This document shows, in pieces, positions 46,060 through 54,608 of a stretch of DNA of 64,000 bases. The notes beneath the pieces are model-generated. The model did not search any database. It was not told where the DNA came from and saw nothing but the letters and a program-made list of their open reading frames with translations. Made by a program: the position numbers and the translations under genes. How positions within the stretch are numbered: the first letter of the stretch is position 1; each line of letters opens with the position of its first letter. This DNA is from an uncultured Roseivirga sp. (lineage in GTDB: Bacteria; Bacteroidota; Bacteroidia; Cytophagales; Cyclobacteriaceae): NCBI GenBank assembly GCA_947493005.1, contig CANLOY010000003.1:372001-436000 (forward strand), in the 5' to 3' direction.

Positions 46060-47580
46060 ATGATTCAATTATCAACTAAATATAGCCTGAGACTGTCCCT
46101 ATTGATTTCATTAATAGTAGTTACAGCATGCAAGCATGAATTTCCAGAAGTGCCTGAAGAAACGATAGGCAAACTGGAAGATGTTGATCTTTCAAAAACA
46201 GTATTCCTTGGTTCTTCCTTGTTTTCAGGAATTAACAATGGTGCCCTTACAAAGGACAATGCTTCATTTTCAATTCCGGAAATATTGTTAGATCATTTAG
46301 ATGAGTCTGCTGAGGACAATACCTTCTCTCCCAATGTAGATACAGAAAATGGCTTCAATATTTTTGAAAACAATCAATTGAGCGGTACCATCGGGCAATA
46401 TCAGATTTACTTCCCATCTTTTGACACTACTGCATTTGACAGAAAAGCTACTAACGGAAGCAGTTTTGAGTATAGCAATGCGTCAAGTGTAATATCAAAT
46501 TATTCGTTTCCCAGAGCACAAGTTTTAGATTTCACTGAAAGCTCCAGAAGTGTTAACAGTTTTATCCCAGGCTTCTTTAGTGGAAGCAATGGTTCATTAC
46601 TATCCCGAATAGCAAGTGAACAACCCGGCTTCTTTATTTTGAATTTAGGATACGAAGATTTACTTGGCTATGCCATTAATGGAGGGCAAGGTACTTCTGG
46701 AGTTGTCGACATAAACAATCACCAATACTCAGATATTTTAAGCCCTGCTGTTTTTGAGCAAAAGCTACAAACAGTTGCAGATGCATTGCTAGCCACTAAC
46801 CCTGATTCTAAAGGTGCGCTTCTTACAATTCCTGATTTCCTGAAGTTTCCATTCTTTATAAAGGTTAATTATGACGTAACTCCGTACATTATTGACAATA
46901 CGGATTTAGTGGTTAATGTGAGAAATCAATCACTGATATTCAACCAAAGAATCAACCAGTACTACGCTAATAACCCTGGGATACCATTTGAGGACAGAAG
47001 ACCTACTTTAGACTTTTCTGATGACATTCAGTTTCAATGGGGAATCCTTGTAGAAGATGATCGCCTTGATAATTTGACTTTGAATGGAACTACTATTCCA
47101 AAAGTCAGACATATCCAGCGCGAGGAGTTAGTATTTTTCTCCAATGAATCATTTTTAGACTCTTCTAGAGGAATCTTTCCAACAAACGCCCTATCGGGTA
47201 GCCAATATTTACGATTAGATAAAATTCAAGAGTTGAGAAGCCAGATTGCAGCATATAATCAAGCTATTCAAAACGTTGTAGCTTCTTCAAATGGCAGGTT
47301 AATTATGATCGATATTGCAGCGTATTTTGAAGAACTGTTCCAAGGCCTAAACAGACTTTTGAATCAACCTGCACAGGGAGCAATTATTGATGGTGTTTCT
47401 TTCTTGCCTATTACCGGAGAGTTTGGAATTTTCTCAGCTGACGGATTAAACCTGAACGCCAGAGGGAATGCTTTAATGGTTAATCAAATCATCAAACTAC
47501 TAAATGCGTCATTCAATGGTAATCTCAAAGGTATTGACCCCAACACATTTAGAGGCACATCAATTAAACTCCCTGATTAA
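46060..47580 (+). CDS. SGNH/GDSL-like outer-membrane lipoprotein, probably catalytically dead, copy 2
   Basis: From ATG at 46060 it is 506 aa with lipobox VTAC (Cys24); longer reading into the receptor gene would bury the signal peptide. It shares DFPEV/EFPEV after the lipid Cys, GSSLFSG (Ser53), FPRAQVLD (block II Gly replaced by Arg152), LNLGYEDLLGYAING (block III Asn replaced by Glu199) and SADGLNLNARGNALMVNQ (Asp461 kept, His replaced by Asn464). The losses are the same as in copy 1, arguing for selection on a non-catalytic role rather than random decay. No terminator is evident before the pirin gene. Confidence 0.8.
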   Translation: MIQLSTKYSLRLSLLISLIVVTACKHEFPEVPEETIGKLEDVDLSKTVFLGSSLFSGINNGALTKDNASFSIPEILLDHLDESAEDNTFSPNVDTENGFNIFENNQLSGTIGQYQIYFPSFDTTAFDRKATNGSSFEYSNASSVISNYSFPRAQVLDFTESSRSVNSFIPGFFSGSNGSLLSRIASEQPGFFILNLGYEDLLGYAINGGQGTSGVVDINNHQYSDILSPAVFEQKLQTVADALLATNPDSKGALLTIPDFLKFPFFIKVNYDVTPYIIDNTDLVVNVRNQSLIFNQRINQYYANNPGIPFEDRRPTLDFSDDIQFQWGILVEDDRLDNLTLNGTTIPKVRHIQREELVFFSNESFLDSSRGIFPTNALSGSQYLRLDKIQELRSQIAAYNQAIQNVVASSNGRLIMIDIAAYFEELFQGLNRLLNQPAQGAIIDGVSFLPITGEFGIFSADGLNLNARGNALMVNQIIKLLNASFNGNLKGIDPNTFRGTSIKLPD

Positions 47581-47645
47581 GATTAATTAAAAAGAAAGGA
47601 AACCAATTTGGGGTGAATTCAGTTGCTTTAGGAAAATCAGAGCTT

Positions 47646-48662
47646 ATGTCATCACCAATTATCACAATCGAAAAATTAGGCTTTCCCTGGCAAACACAAG
47701 ATCCATTTCTTTTCTGTGCTTTTCATAAAGATCATTACCCGAAAGGCAATGGTAAACTAGGCCCTTCAGAAAGCCTATCAGGTAGACAGATCGGATCAGA
47801 TTTTAGTGGAAAAGACGGTTGGAGCATGTATCATGGCCAAAGTATACCAGGGTTTCCTGCTCATCCTCACAAAGGGTTTGAAACCATTACTTTGGCAGAA
47901 CAAGGACTTGTCGACCATTCGGATTCTCTAGGGGCAGCTGGTAGGTTCGGTAATGGAGATGTGCAATGGATGACCGCTGGTGGTGGCATACAACACTCTG
48001 AAATGTTCCCGCTATTGAATGAAGAAAAAGACAACCCTCTTCTTCTCTTTCAGATTTGGTTAAACCTTCCCAAAGCCAGCAAACACATTCCTGCCCACTT
48101 TGCCATGCTATGGAATGAGGATATCCCCATTTTTCAGCACACTGACCAAAATGGATTTGAAACCAGGATTAAAATCATCAATGGTACTTTGGAAAACGAA
48201 AGCAACGGTTGCCCTGCTCCTGATTCTTTTGCCGCCAATACAGATAATGAAGTAGCTGTTTGGCTTATTGAACTTGAACCAAATGCGTCATGGAGTATTC
48301 CTACTGCATCCATAGATACCAACCGAAGTATTTATTTTTATGAAGGTGACACCATGCAAATTGGATGTATTGACTTCTCCAATGGCCATATGGCTAAACT
48401 AAATGCAAATGCCCAGACCACACTTTCAAATGGAAGTAAAACGGCCAAAATACTTTTACTACAAGGCAAGCCTATAGGCGAGCCCGTAGCTCAGTATGGC
48501 CCCTTTGTAATGAATACCACTTCTGAAATTCAGGAAGCTATGCAACAGTTTCAAAGAACAAATTTCGGTGGATGGCCTTGGCCAAGCCATGCTAACACTC
48601 ATGCTCCTGAAAGAGGTCGGTTTGCAGTACATGCTGATGGTAGAGAAGAAATCAAAGAATAA
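47646..48662 (+). CDS. Pirin family protein
   Basis: From ATG at 47646 it is 338 aa; a GTG at 47613 would add 11 residues. The N-terminal cupin has the pirin iron site: PAHPHKGFETIT (two His), VDHSDSLG (His) and GGGIQHSEMF (His and Glu). The C-terminal pirin domain contains LLLQGKPIGEPVAQYGPFV and ends near W.W. Bacterial pirins act as quercetin-dioxygenase-like enzymes or metabolic regulators. It begins 65 nt after the SGNH-like gene on the same strand, with no evident link. Confidence 0.92.
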   Translation: MSSPIITIEKLGFPWQTQDPFLFCAFHKDHYPKGNGKLGPSESLSGRQIGSDFSGKDGWSMYHGQSIPGFPAHPHKGFETITLAEQGLVDHSDSLGAAGRFGNGDVQWMTAGGGIQHSEMFPLLNEEKDNPLLLFQIWLNLPKASKHIPAHFAMLWNEDIPIFQHTDQNGFETRIKIINGTLENESNGCPAPDSFAANTDNEVAVWLIELEPNASWSIPTASIDTNRSIYFYEGDTMQIGCIDFSNGHMAKLNANAQTTLSNGSKTAKILLLQGKPIGEPVAQYGPFVMNTTSEIQEAMQQFQRTNFGGWPWPSHANTHAPERGRFAVHADGREEIKE

Positions 48663-48729
48663 ATTATTAAAGGCAAAATCATTAAAACTCCCCTAAGTAT
48701 TTTCAGTCTAAAAAAACTAAATTGGGGAC

Positions 48730-49851
48730 ATGAAATTAATCAAGCTTACACCACTATTTCTAGTGGTTTTGTTGTTGCTTTCAGCAGCATGTAATGATAA
48801 CTCTATTGAAAAACCTCAGCAAGACAGCACTAAGAAGAGGTTCTCTTTTGCAGCTTGGGGAGGCCCAGGGAATGGTACTGAAGAAGAACAAAAAGCTCGT
48901 TTAAAGAAGTTAGCAGATGCTGGTTTAACCGATATTTTACCTAATGCTGGTGTTGACCGATTGAAAGAGCTCATAGCCATGAGCAAAGAATACGGTATCA
49001 GAGTTCATGCCTGGCATTGGATGATGAATGTGGGCGGAAACAAAGAATGTCAAGAACACCCAGAATGGTTTTCTGTCAATAGCTTGGGACAAAACTGTAA
49101 GGATTTCCATCCATACGTTGAATACTACAAGTTTTTAAGCCCTTTTGCTCCAGGTGCACGTGAATACATTAAAAGAGGTGTAAGAGAGAAAGCTAAGATT
49201 GAAGGCTTAGCCTCTGTACACTTTGACTACATACGCTATGTTGATGTTATTCTTGGAGCAGACTTACAAAAGAAATATAAACACAATGGCGGGGAACTAA
49301 TCCAGGATAGAATACTACCTGAATACGATTTTGGTTACCATCCTATTGCTAGAAAAGGATTCAAAGAGAAGTTTGGGGTAGACCCATTGGAAATGGATGA
49401 CAAAGAAGAAAACCCAGCCTGGCAACAATATCGTATGAATGCGATTTCATCATTGGTAGAAGAATGTGTTCAAATTTGTCATGAAGAAGGAACAGAAGCA
49501 TCTGGCGCTGTATTCCCTTTCCCTCAATTGGCAAGAGAGTATGTAAGACAAGATTGGGGGCATTGGAACCTTGATACATTTTATCCAATGGCGTATAAGA
49601 AAGACCATCAAGGAAACATGAATTGGGTTGGTTTTGCTACCAAAGAAGGTGTCAGAGATTTAGATGCTGGTCAAAATCTAATAACAGGTGTTCTTGTAGG
49701 CCATTATGGCAACAATATGGATGACTTTGAAGAGGCCATTGTTCAGGCACATGACAATGGTGCAGAAGGTATTTCTTTCTTTACAGCTGGGTCTTTAAGC
49801 GATGAGCATCTTGCTATCATCAAAAAGTATAACGACAAGTATAATAACTAA
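48730..49851 (+). CDS. GHL10-like (glycoside hydrolase-like) lipoprotein
   Basis: The 373-aa protein has a lipoprotein signal (lipobox SAAC, Cys21) and a TIM-barrel domain like GHL10/YngK. It has ILPNAGVDRLKELIAMSKEYG, IRVHAWHWMMNVGG, HFDYIRYVD and NLDTFYPMAYK. Family members are predicted glycosidases with acidic catalytic residues on barrel strands, here plausibly in HFDYIRY and LDTFYPMAY. Substrate unknown. It is anchored at the periplasmic or outer surface. The DUF1801 gene follows 23 nt later. Confidence 0.83.
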   Translation: MKLIKLTPLFLVVLLLLSAACNDNSIEKPQQDSTKKRFSFAAWGGPGNGTEEEQKARLKKLADAGLTDILPNAGVDRLKELIAMSKEYGIRVHAWHWMMNVGGNKECQEHPEWFSVNSLGQNCKDFHPYVEYYKFLSPFAPGAREYIKRGVREKAKIEGLASVHFDYIRYVDVILGADLQKKYKHNGGELIQDRILPEYDFGYHPIARKGFKEKFGVDPLEMDDKEENPAWQQYRMNAISSLVEECVQICHEEGTEASGAVFPFPQLAREYVRQDWGHWNLDTFYPMAYKKDHQGNMNWVGFATKEGVRDLDAGQNLITGVLVGHYGNNMDDFEEAIVQAHDNGAEGISFFTAGSLSDEHLAIIKKYNDKYNN

Positions 49852-49874
49852 GAGTAGCTAAAATAAGTCTGTCA

Positions 49875-50303
49875 ATGAAGGACATTCATATAGATTCAAA
49901 CCCGAAGGTTCAATCAGTTTTTGAAAATTACCCAGACTCGGTTAAGAATAAAATGTACGAATTGAGAAAACTGGTTTTAGAAGTTGCTTCAGAAACAGAA
50001 GGATTAGAAAGTCTTGAGGAGACTTTAAAATGGGGAGAACCTAGCTATTTAACAAAGCATGGAAGTACAATTCGAATGGACTGGAAACAGAAAACTCCAG
50101 ATCGGTATGCATTGTACTTTCAATGTACCTCTCAACTGGTTCCTACATTCAGAACTATTTATGACAGTACTTTAGCATTTGAAGGTAATCGAGCCGTTGT
50201 CTTTAAACTAGATGAAGAACTACCTGTTGATACCGTAAAGCATTGCTTATCTATGGCATTGACATACCACAAGTTAAAGCACATGCCTCTTTTGGGTCAG
50301 TAG
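49875..50303 (+). CDS. DUF1801 domain protein
   Basis: The 142-aa soluble protein has the DUF1801/YdhG-like pattern: VFENYPDSVKNKMYELRKLV, TLKWGEPSYLT, IRMDWKQKTPDRYALYFQC and the ending HKLKHMPLLGQ. The domain is related to the iron-chaperone frataxin-like fold in some annotations, but its function is not established. It ends 6 nt before the convergent M20 peptidase gene. Confidence 0.85.
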   Translation: MKDIHIDSNPKVQSVFENYPDSVKNKMYELRKLVLEVASETEGLESLEETLKWGEPSYLTKHGSTIRMDWKQKTPDRYALYFQCTSQLVPTFRTIYDSTLAFEGNRAVVFKLDEELPVDTVKHCLSMALTYHKLKHMPLLGQ

Positions 50304-50309
50304 GATTAC

Positions 50310-51629
50310 TTACTTTTTCTCAATTTTAATTCCTTTCATCAATCGGTACATTAAAACAGCTGCCCTTTTGCTTTGTTTTGGCAAAGCTCTGACATCACCA
50401 GTTTCATTGATTGTATGATCATCGGCTCCACTCATTCCTAAACCATCAATACCCATTTGAACATATTGTGCTGTGAATGATATATCTGCAGCTCCAGCAT
50501 CAGCTGGATTAACAGGTCCTACTTTACCAAAGCCTAAATCCTCACTCACCTTACTGAAGGTTCTCATCAATGAGTAATTACCCTCTTTTGGAGCAAAAGG
50601 CGGATAGCCATTTCCAAATTCAATTGTAGCGTTAGTATTTGGCAAATGATTGGCTACAATTTTTCTCATGGTAGATTGTGCCTTTGATAATTGCCCTGGA
50701 GAAAGACAGCGAATATCTCCAGTTACAGTCACATCCTTAGACACAACATTATTCTTTCCAAATGCGGTTCCAGACTTTTCAGTGTCATTATAAGTGACAG
50801 TTGTCCCTCCTACTATTGCCCCTGGATTAAAGGTTAAAAACTCCTCTTTTGAAAGCTGATCATAGAACTGATATAAAATTCTGGATGCCTCGTAAATAGC
50901 TCCTGCACCAACTTCAGGCTTAAAAATCTGACTTGAATGTGCAGCATTCCCGGTCACGGTTAGTTTCCAGCCTGAAGAACTCCTTCTAGCTACATTTACA
51001 GTAGCAGGATTGCCATCTCCATTTTCAAAACCCAATGCTATATCTGCCCATTTAGCAGCATCGATCAATGCTTTTTTTGATGCTGAAAGTGGCCTTCCAC
51101 TAGCTTCTTCGTCACCAGTCATCACTACCCAAATGTTCATGTCTTTCAAAAGCCCTTGGGCATGTAAGGCAGAAAGCGCTTGTAGAATAATAATATCTCC
51201 ACCCTTCATATCAGCTATTCCAGGGCCTTTGATAGTATGTTCATCAATCTGTCTCCACTTCTGGTTCGGGCTGTCTTTCTCAAAAACAGTATCCAAATGC
51301 CCAATCAGCATAATTTTCGGCCCTTTTCCTCCTTCTATTTTAGCTACAAGATGACCCGCTCTATTAAAGCTACTTCCATCCAACCATTGCGTTTCCATGC
51401 CTAAAGCTTCGAATTTGGGAATTAACACATCGGCTACCGCTTTTACGCCCTCAAAGTTCATGGTACCACTATTGATGTTAATGATATCCTTGAGTAGCAT
51501 CAGCGCTTTATCGTTGTTATCATCTACCCACTTGACCAACTTCTTTTCAGTTCTATCGGTTTGAGCATAAACCGAAATATGAACAGCACAAAGACAAAGA
51601 ATTAAAAAAGTACAAGGAAAACGTCTCAT
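50310..51629 (-). CDS. Secreted M20 family metallopeptidase (glutamate carboxypeptidase-like)
   Basis: The 439-aa protein has a signal peptide (TFLILCLCAVHISVYAQ). M20 metal-site motifs are present in order: LIGHLDTVF (His, Asp), GPGIADMKGGD (bridging Asp), TGDEEASG (catalytic Glu then Glu ligand) and GMSGADDHTINE (late His). A dimerisation domain lies between. It would hydrolyse C-terminal glutamate-type or other dipeptide bonds in the periplasm. Length and layout match carboxypeptidase G2-like enzymes. Single gene. Confidence 0.92.
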   Translation of the reverse strand: MRRFPCTFLILCLCAVHISVYAQTDRTEKKLVKWVDDNNDKALMLLKDIININSGTMNFEGVKAVADVLIPKFEALGMETQWLDGSSFNRAGHLVAKIEGGKGPKIMLIGHLDTVFEKDSPNQKWRQIDEHTIKGPGIADMKGGDIIILQALSALHAQGLLKDMNIWVVMTGDEEASGRPLSASKKALIDAAKWADIALGFENGDGNPATVNVARRSSSGWKLTVTGNAAHSSQIFKPEVGAGAIYEASRILYQFYDQLSKEEFLTFNPGAIVGGTTVTYNDTEKSGTAFGKNNVVSKDVTVTGDIRCLSPGQLSKAQSTMRKIVANHLPNTNATIEFGNGYPPFAPKEGNYSLMRTFSKVSEDLGFGKVGPVNPADAGAADISFTAQYVQMGIDGLGMSGADDHTINETGDVRALPKQSKRAAVLMYRLMKGIKIEKK

Positions 51630-51800
51630 AACTAGGGGATTGATTATTTCACCAATATGAAATAATCAATTAACGAACGCAATGATTTTCTTCAAATCGT
51701 TGGCTATCATGAGCATATGAGAATAGCTCTTAACTTATCAGTTAAAGGCTATAGTTGTACACAATCAAAAATGGATACGAAAAAAACTGGAGTTACCTGA

Positions 51801-52226
51801 TTATTTTTTTGCTCTCCAGGCTACTTGTTTAGCAGTTTCACCCACAGTAACAATCAAACGTGTTGGTCCAGGAACCAAAACAATTCTTACTTCCTGATCA
51901 GCAAAATCGTCTACCTCAACTGGTACACCTTCACCATACTCAATGTCATAGCTATACCTTCCCTTGTTATCTTTCTGGTTTCTGATGTAATTCTTTGCGA
52001 AGTATGCACTTGGTAACAATACATCATTATCCGGGCAAAACTCATCGTGGACATCGGCAATGGCCTCTTCCAGTTGCTGGCCAAACTCTTCTAAAAACTG
52101 ATCCTCCAGATCATGAAGTTCTTCTTCCAAATCATCATAGCGCTCATCACTATAATCCATTTCATCCAACTCATTGATCTTATCTGCAATCAATGCAAAA
52201 TCCTGATTCAGTTTATCTACGTCCAT
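51801..52226 (-). CDS. Small acidic protein with predicted N-terminal helix pair, unknown function
   Basis: The 141-aa protein lacks a signal peptide. Residues 1-60 are strongly acidic and predicted helical (DELDEMDYSD, DDLEEELHDLEDQFLEEFG), suggesting a helical hairpin. The second half is beta-like: RYSYDIEYGEGVPVEVDDF, VRIVLVPGPTRLIVTVG, ending in basic AWRAKK. Homologs exist as hypothetical proteins in related Bacteroidota, as far as I recall. The charge segregation could favour binding to a basic partner. No operon neighbour. Confidence 0.65.
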   Translation of the reverse strand: MDVDKLNQDFALIADKINELDEMDYSDERYDDLEEELHDLEDQFLEEFGQQLEEAIADVHDEFCPDNDVLLPSAYFAKNYIRNQKDNKGRYSYDIEYGEGVPVEVDDFADQEVRIVLVPGPTRLIVTVGETAKQVAWRAKK

Positions 52227-52440
52227 CTGTTTTCAAGTTTTGTGCAAAGAACTTTAGTTCAGAGAAAACAAACAAGATAATTTCTTAAAACGTACTTTAT
52301 TTTTGACAAAAAAGAGAATTGCTTTTTGTGCTACCTCAGGCCTCTTATTTTTGCCTAGAGATAAGAAGTCACAGACTAAATGTTCCTTATCTCCTTTCTG
52401 GCTAACTAAGTAGCTGGCTTTCAGTAAAGAATAATAAAAA

Positions 52441-54159
52441 ATGATTAACCAATCAATACAAGATAAAGTAGACTTCTGGCTAAATAGTAATATAGACCAG
52501 GAAAGTAAAGAGGCCATAAACTCAATGTCTGAAACTGAATTAGCTGATTCATTTTACAAAGATCTTGAGTTTGGTACCGGAGGCTTAAGAGGCATCATGG
52601 GTGTTGGTTCTAATCGAATGAATAAATACACTCTGGGAATGGCTACTCAAGGCCTGTCCAACTACCTCTTGAAGAGCTTTCCAGATGAAGACATTAAAGT
52701 GGCTATCGCTCACGATAGCAGAAACAATAGTCGGTTTTTTGCTGAAACTACAGCTGCTGTTTTTTCAGCCAATGGTATTCATGTTTACTTATTTGAAGAT
52801 TTAAGACCAACTCCCGAGTTGTCTTTTGCCATTAGAGCGCTTGGGTGTAAAAGTGGCGTGGTACTAACCGCTTCTCATAATCCTAAAGAATATAACGGCT
52901 ATAAAGCCTACTGGAATGATGGTGCACAAGTAACAGCACCTCATGACAAGAATATTATTGAAGAAGTAAAGCGAATCTCTGGTGTTGAAGCAGTAAAATT
53001 CGAAAAGGATGAAAGCAAAATTGAAGAGATTGGAAGAGACATTGATGAAAAATACATTGATGCAGTTCTAAACCTGTCTCTTGCCAACGATGCTATTACA
53101 AGACAAAGTGATTTAAAAATTGTCTTTTCTCCTATACATGGAACCGCCATTACGCTGGTTCCCGAAGTACTTAAAAAGAAAGGGTTCAAGAATGTAACGG
53201 TGGTTGAAGAGCAAGCAGAACCTGATGGCAATTTTCCTACGGTTGTTTATCCAAATCCAGAAGAACAAGAAGCCATGACTATGGCTTTGAATAAAGCAAA
53301 AGCAATCAATGCTGATCTGGTAATGGCAACAGACCCTGACGCTGACAGAGTTGGAATTGCTTCAAAGAATAAAGATGGTGAGTTTGAACTTCTGAATGGC
53401 AACCAAACTGCCGCTCTATTGATCTATTTTCTTCTTTGTAAATGGAAAGAAAATAGAAAGTTAGATGGTCGCCAAATGATTATCAAAACCATTGTTACAA
53501 CGGATCTAATTGACCGTATTACAGAAAGTTTTGATGTTGATTGCCTTAGTACATTAACTGGCTTCAAATATATAGCATCGCTAATTCGTGAACTTGAAGG
53601 TAAGAAAGAATTTATCGGAGGAGGTGAAGAAAGCTATGGCTACATGATTAGCGACTTTGTAAGAGACAAAGATGCAGTTGCCTCTTGTGCTATGTTGGCA
53701 GAAATGTCTGCGTGGGCCAAAGATCAAGGTTTTTCAGTTTTTGATTTACTCTCAAAAATTTACCAGCAATATGGTTTCTACCTGGAAGACCTGGTTTCAA
53801 TCACAAAAAAAGGAATGCAGGGTGCCGAAGAAATTCAACAGATGATGGCAGGTTTTCGCACTACCCCTCCTGCTTCAATTGCAGGAAGCAAAGTCATCAA
53901 AGTATGTGATTACTTGTCTTCTGAGGAAAAAGACCTTATCTCGGGAACAACTCAAAAAATTGACTCTCCTAAATCAAATGTATTGCAGTTTTTTCTGGAA
54001 GATGGATCTAAAATTTCTGCACGTCCTTCTGGAACAGAACCTAAAATCAAGTTTTATATAAGTGTCAATGAACCTTTAGTTTCTGAAGATGCTTATGAAC
54101 AGACAAGAACGAGCTTGAAATCAAAAATACACACGATTAAAACAGACTTAAAACTATGA
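52441..54159 (+). CDS. Phosphoglucomutase / phosphomannomutase
   Basis: The 572-aa protein has the alpha-D-phosphohexomutase motifs: FGTGGLRGIMGVGSNRMN, active-site TASHNPKEYNGYK (phospho-Ser145), metal-binding Asp298-Pro-Asp300-Ala-Asp302-Arg, the sugar loop GGGEESYG and the phosphate loop RPSGTEPKIKFY. It interconverts glucose-1-P and glucose-6-P (or mannose analogs). Length fits the PgcA/PGM2-like clade. It overlaps the DinB-like gene by 4 nt. Confidence 0.94.
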   Translation: MINQSIQDKVDFWLNSNIDQESKEAINSMSETELADSFYKDLEFGTGGLRGIMGVGSNRMNKYTLGMATQGLSNYLLKSFPDEDIKVAIAHDSRNNSRFFAETTAAVFSANGIHVYLFEDLRPTPELSFAIRALGCKSGVVLTASHNPKEYNGYKAYWNDGAQVTAPHDKNIIEEVKRISGVEAVKFEKDESKIEEIGRDIDEKYIDAVLNLSLANDAITRQSDLKIVFSPIHGTAITLVPEVLKKKGFKNVTVVEEQAEPDGNFPTVVYPNPEEQEAMTMALNKAKAINADLVMATDPDADRVGIASKNKDGEFELLNGNQTAALLIYFLLCKWKENRKLDGRQMIIKTIVTTDLIDRITESFDVDCLSTLTGFKYIASLIRELEGKKEFIGGGEESYGYMISDFVRDKDAVASCAMLAEMSAWAKDQGFSVFDLLSKIYQQYGFYLEDLVSITKKGMQGAEEIQQMMAGFRTTPPASIAGSKVIKVCDYLSSEEKDLISGTTQKIDSPKSNVLQFFLEDGSKISARPSGTEPKIKFYISVNEPLVSEDAYEQTRTSLKSKIHTIKTDLKL

Positions 54160-54608
54160 ACCTAATCACGCAATCCCTTCACGATTTATATGAACGTGAG
54201 CTTGACAAACTTCTCGAAGAACTTAAGGCTTATAAAAACGAAGAGAACCTTTGGAAAGTAAGTGGTGAGATTACGAATACTGGGGGTAATCTGATACTAC
54301 ACTTATGTGGCAATCTCAGGCACTTTATTGGTGCCATGCTTGGTGGATCGGGTTATATCAGACAGAGGGATGATGAATTTGCTTTAAAGGATGTGAAGAA
54401 ATCTGAATTGATAGATCAAATCAAAGCCACAAAGAAAATTGTACTGGAAACTCTATCTGGTCTTTCTAATGAAAAACTAGAGGAAATATATCCTGTTAAC
54501 GTTTTCGGAAAAGAGATGACTACTTTGTATTTTATCAATCATCTTTACGGACACCTGAACTATCATCTGGGCCAAATTAATTACCACCGCAGAATTCTTG
54601 ACAAATAA
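54156..54608 (+). CDS. DinB-like / DUF1572 protein
   Basis: The 150-aa protein is predicted to be a four-helix bundle, with the His-containing helices GGNLILHLCGNLRHFIG and FINHLYGHLNYHLGQINYHRR that usually supply the metal triad of DinB-superfamily proteins. Members often act as thiol S-transferases with bacillithiol or related thiols, or have unknown roles. It starts inside the phosphoglucomutase stop and its own stop overlaps the murB start by 1 nt (TAATG), so the three genes are coupled. Confidence 0.83.
   Translation: MNLITQSLHDLYERELDKLLEELKAYKNEENLWKVSGEITNTGGNLILHLCGNLRHFIGAMLGGSGYIRQRDDEFALKDVKKSELIDQIKATKKIVLETLSGLSNEKLEEIYPVNVFGKEMTTLYFINHLYGHLNYHLGQINYHRRILDK

Noticed and set aside
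38466-47580. Interpreting the duplicated cassette as a standard SusCD polysaccharide locus
   Set aside because: The lipoproteins have no SusD/RagB features (TPR-like helices). Their segments fit the SGNH family, and no glycoside hydrolase, sulfatase or SusE/F gene is adjacent.
41365-47580. Calling the two lipoproteins active GDSL lipases
   Set aside because: The block V His, block III Asn and block II Gly are replaced in both copies, so normal catalysis is unlikely.
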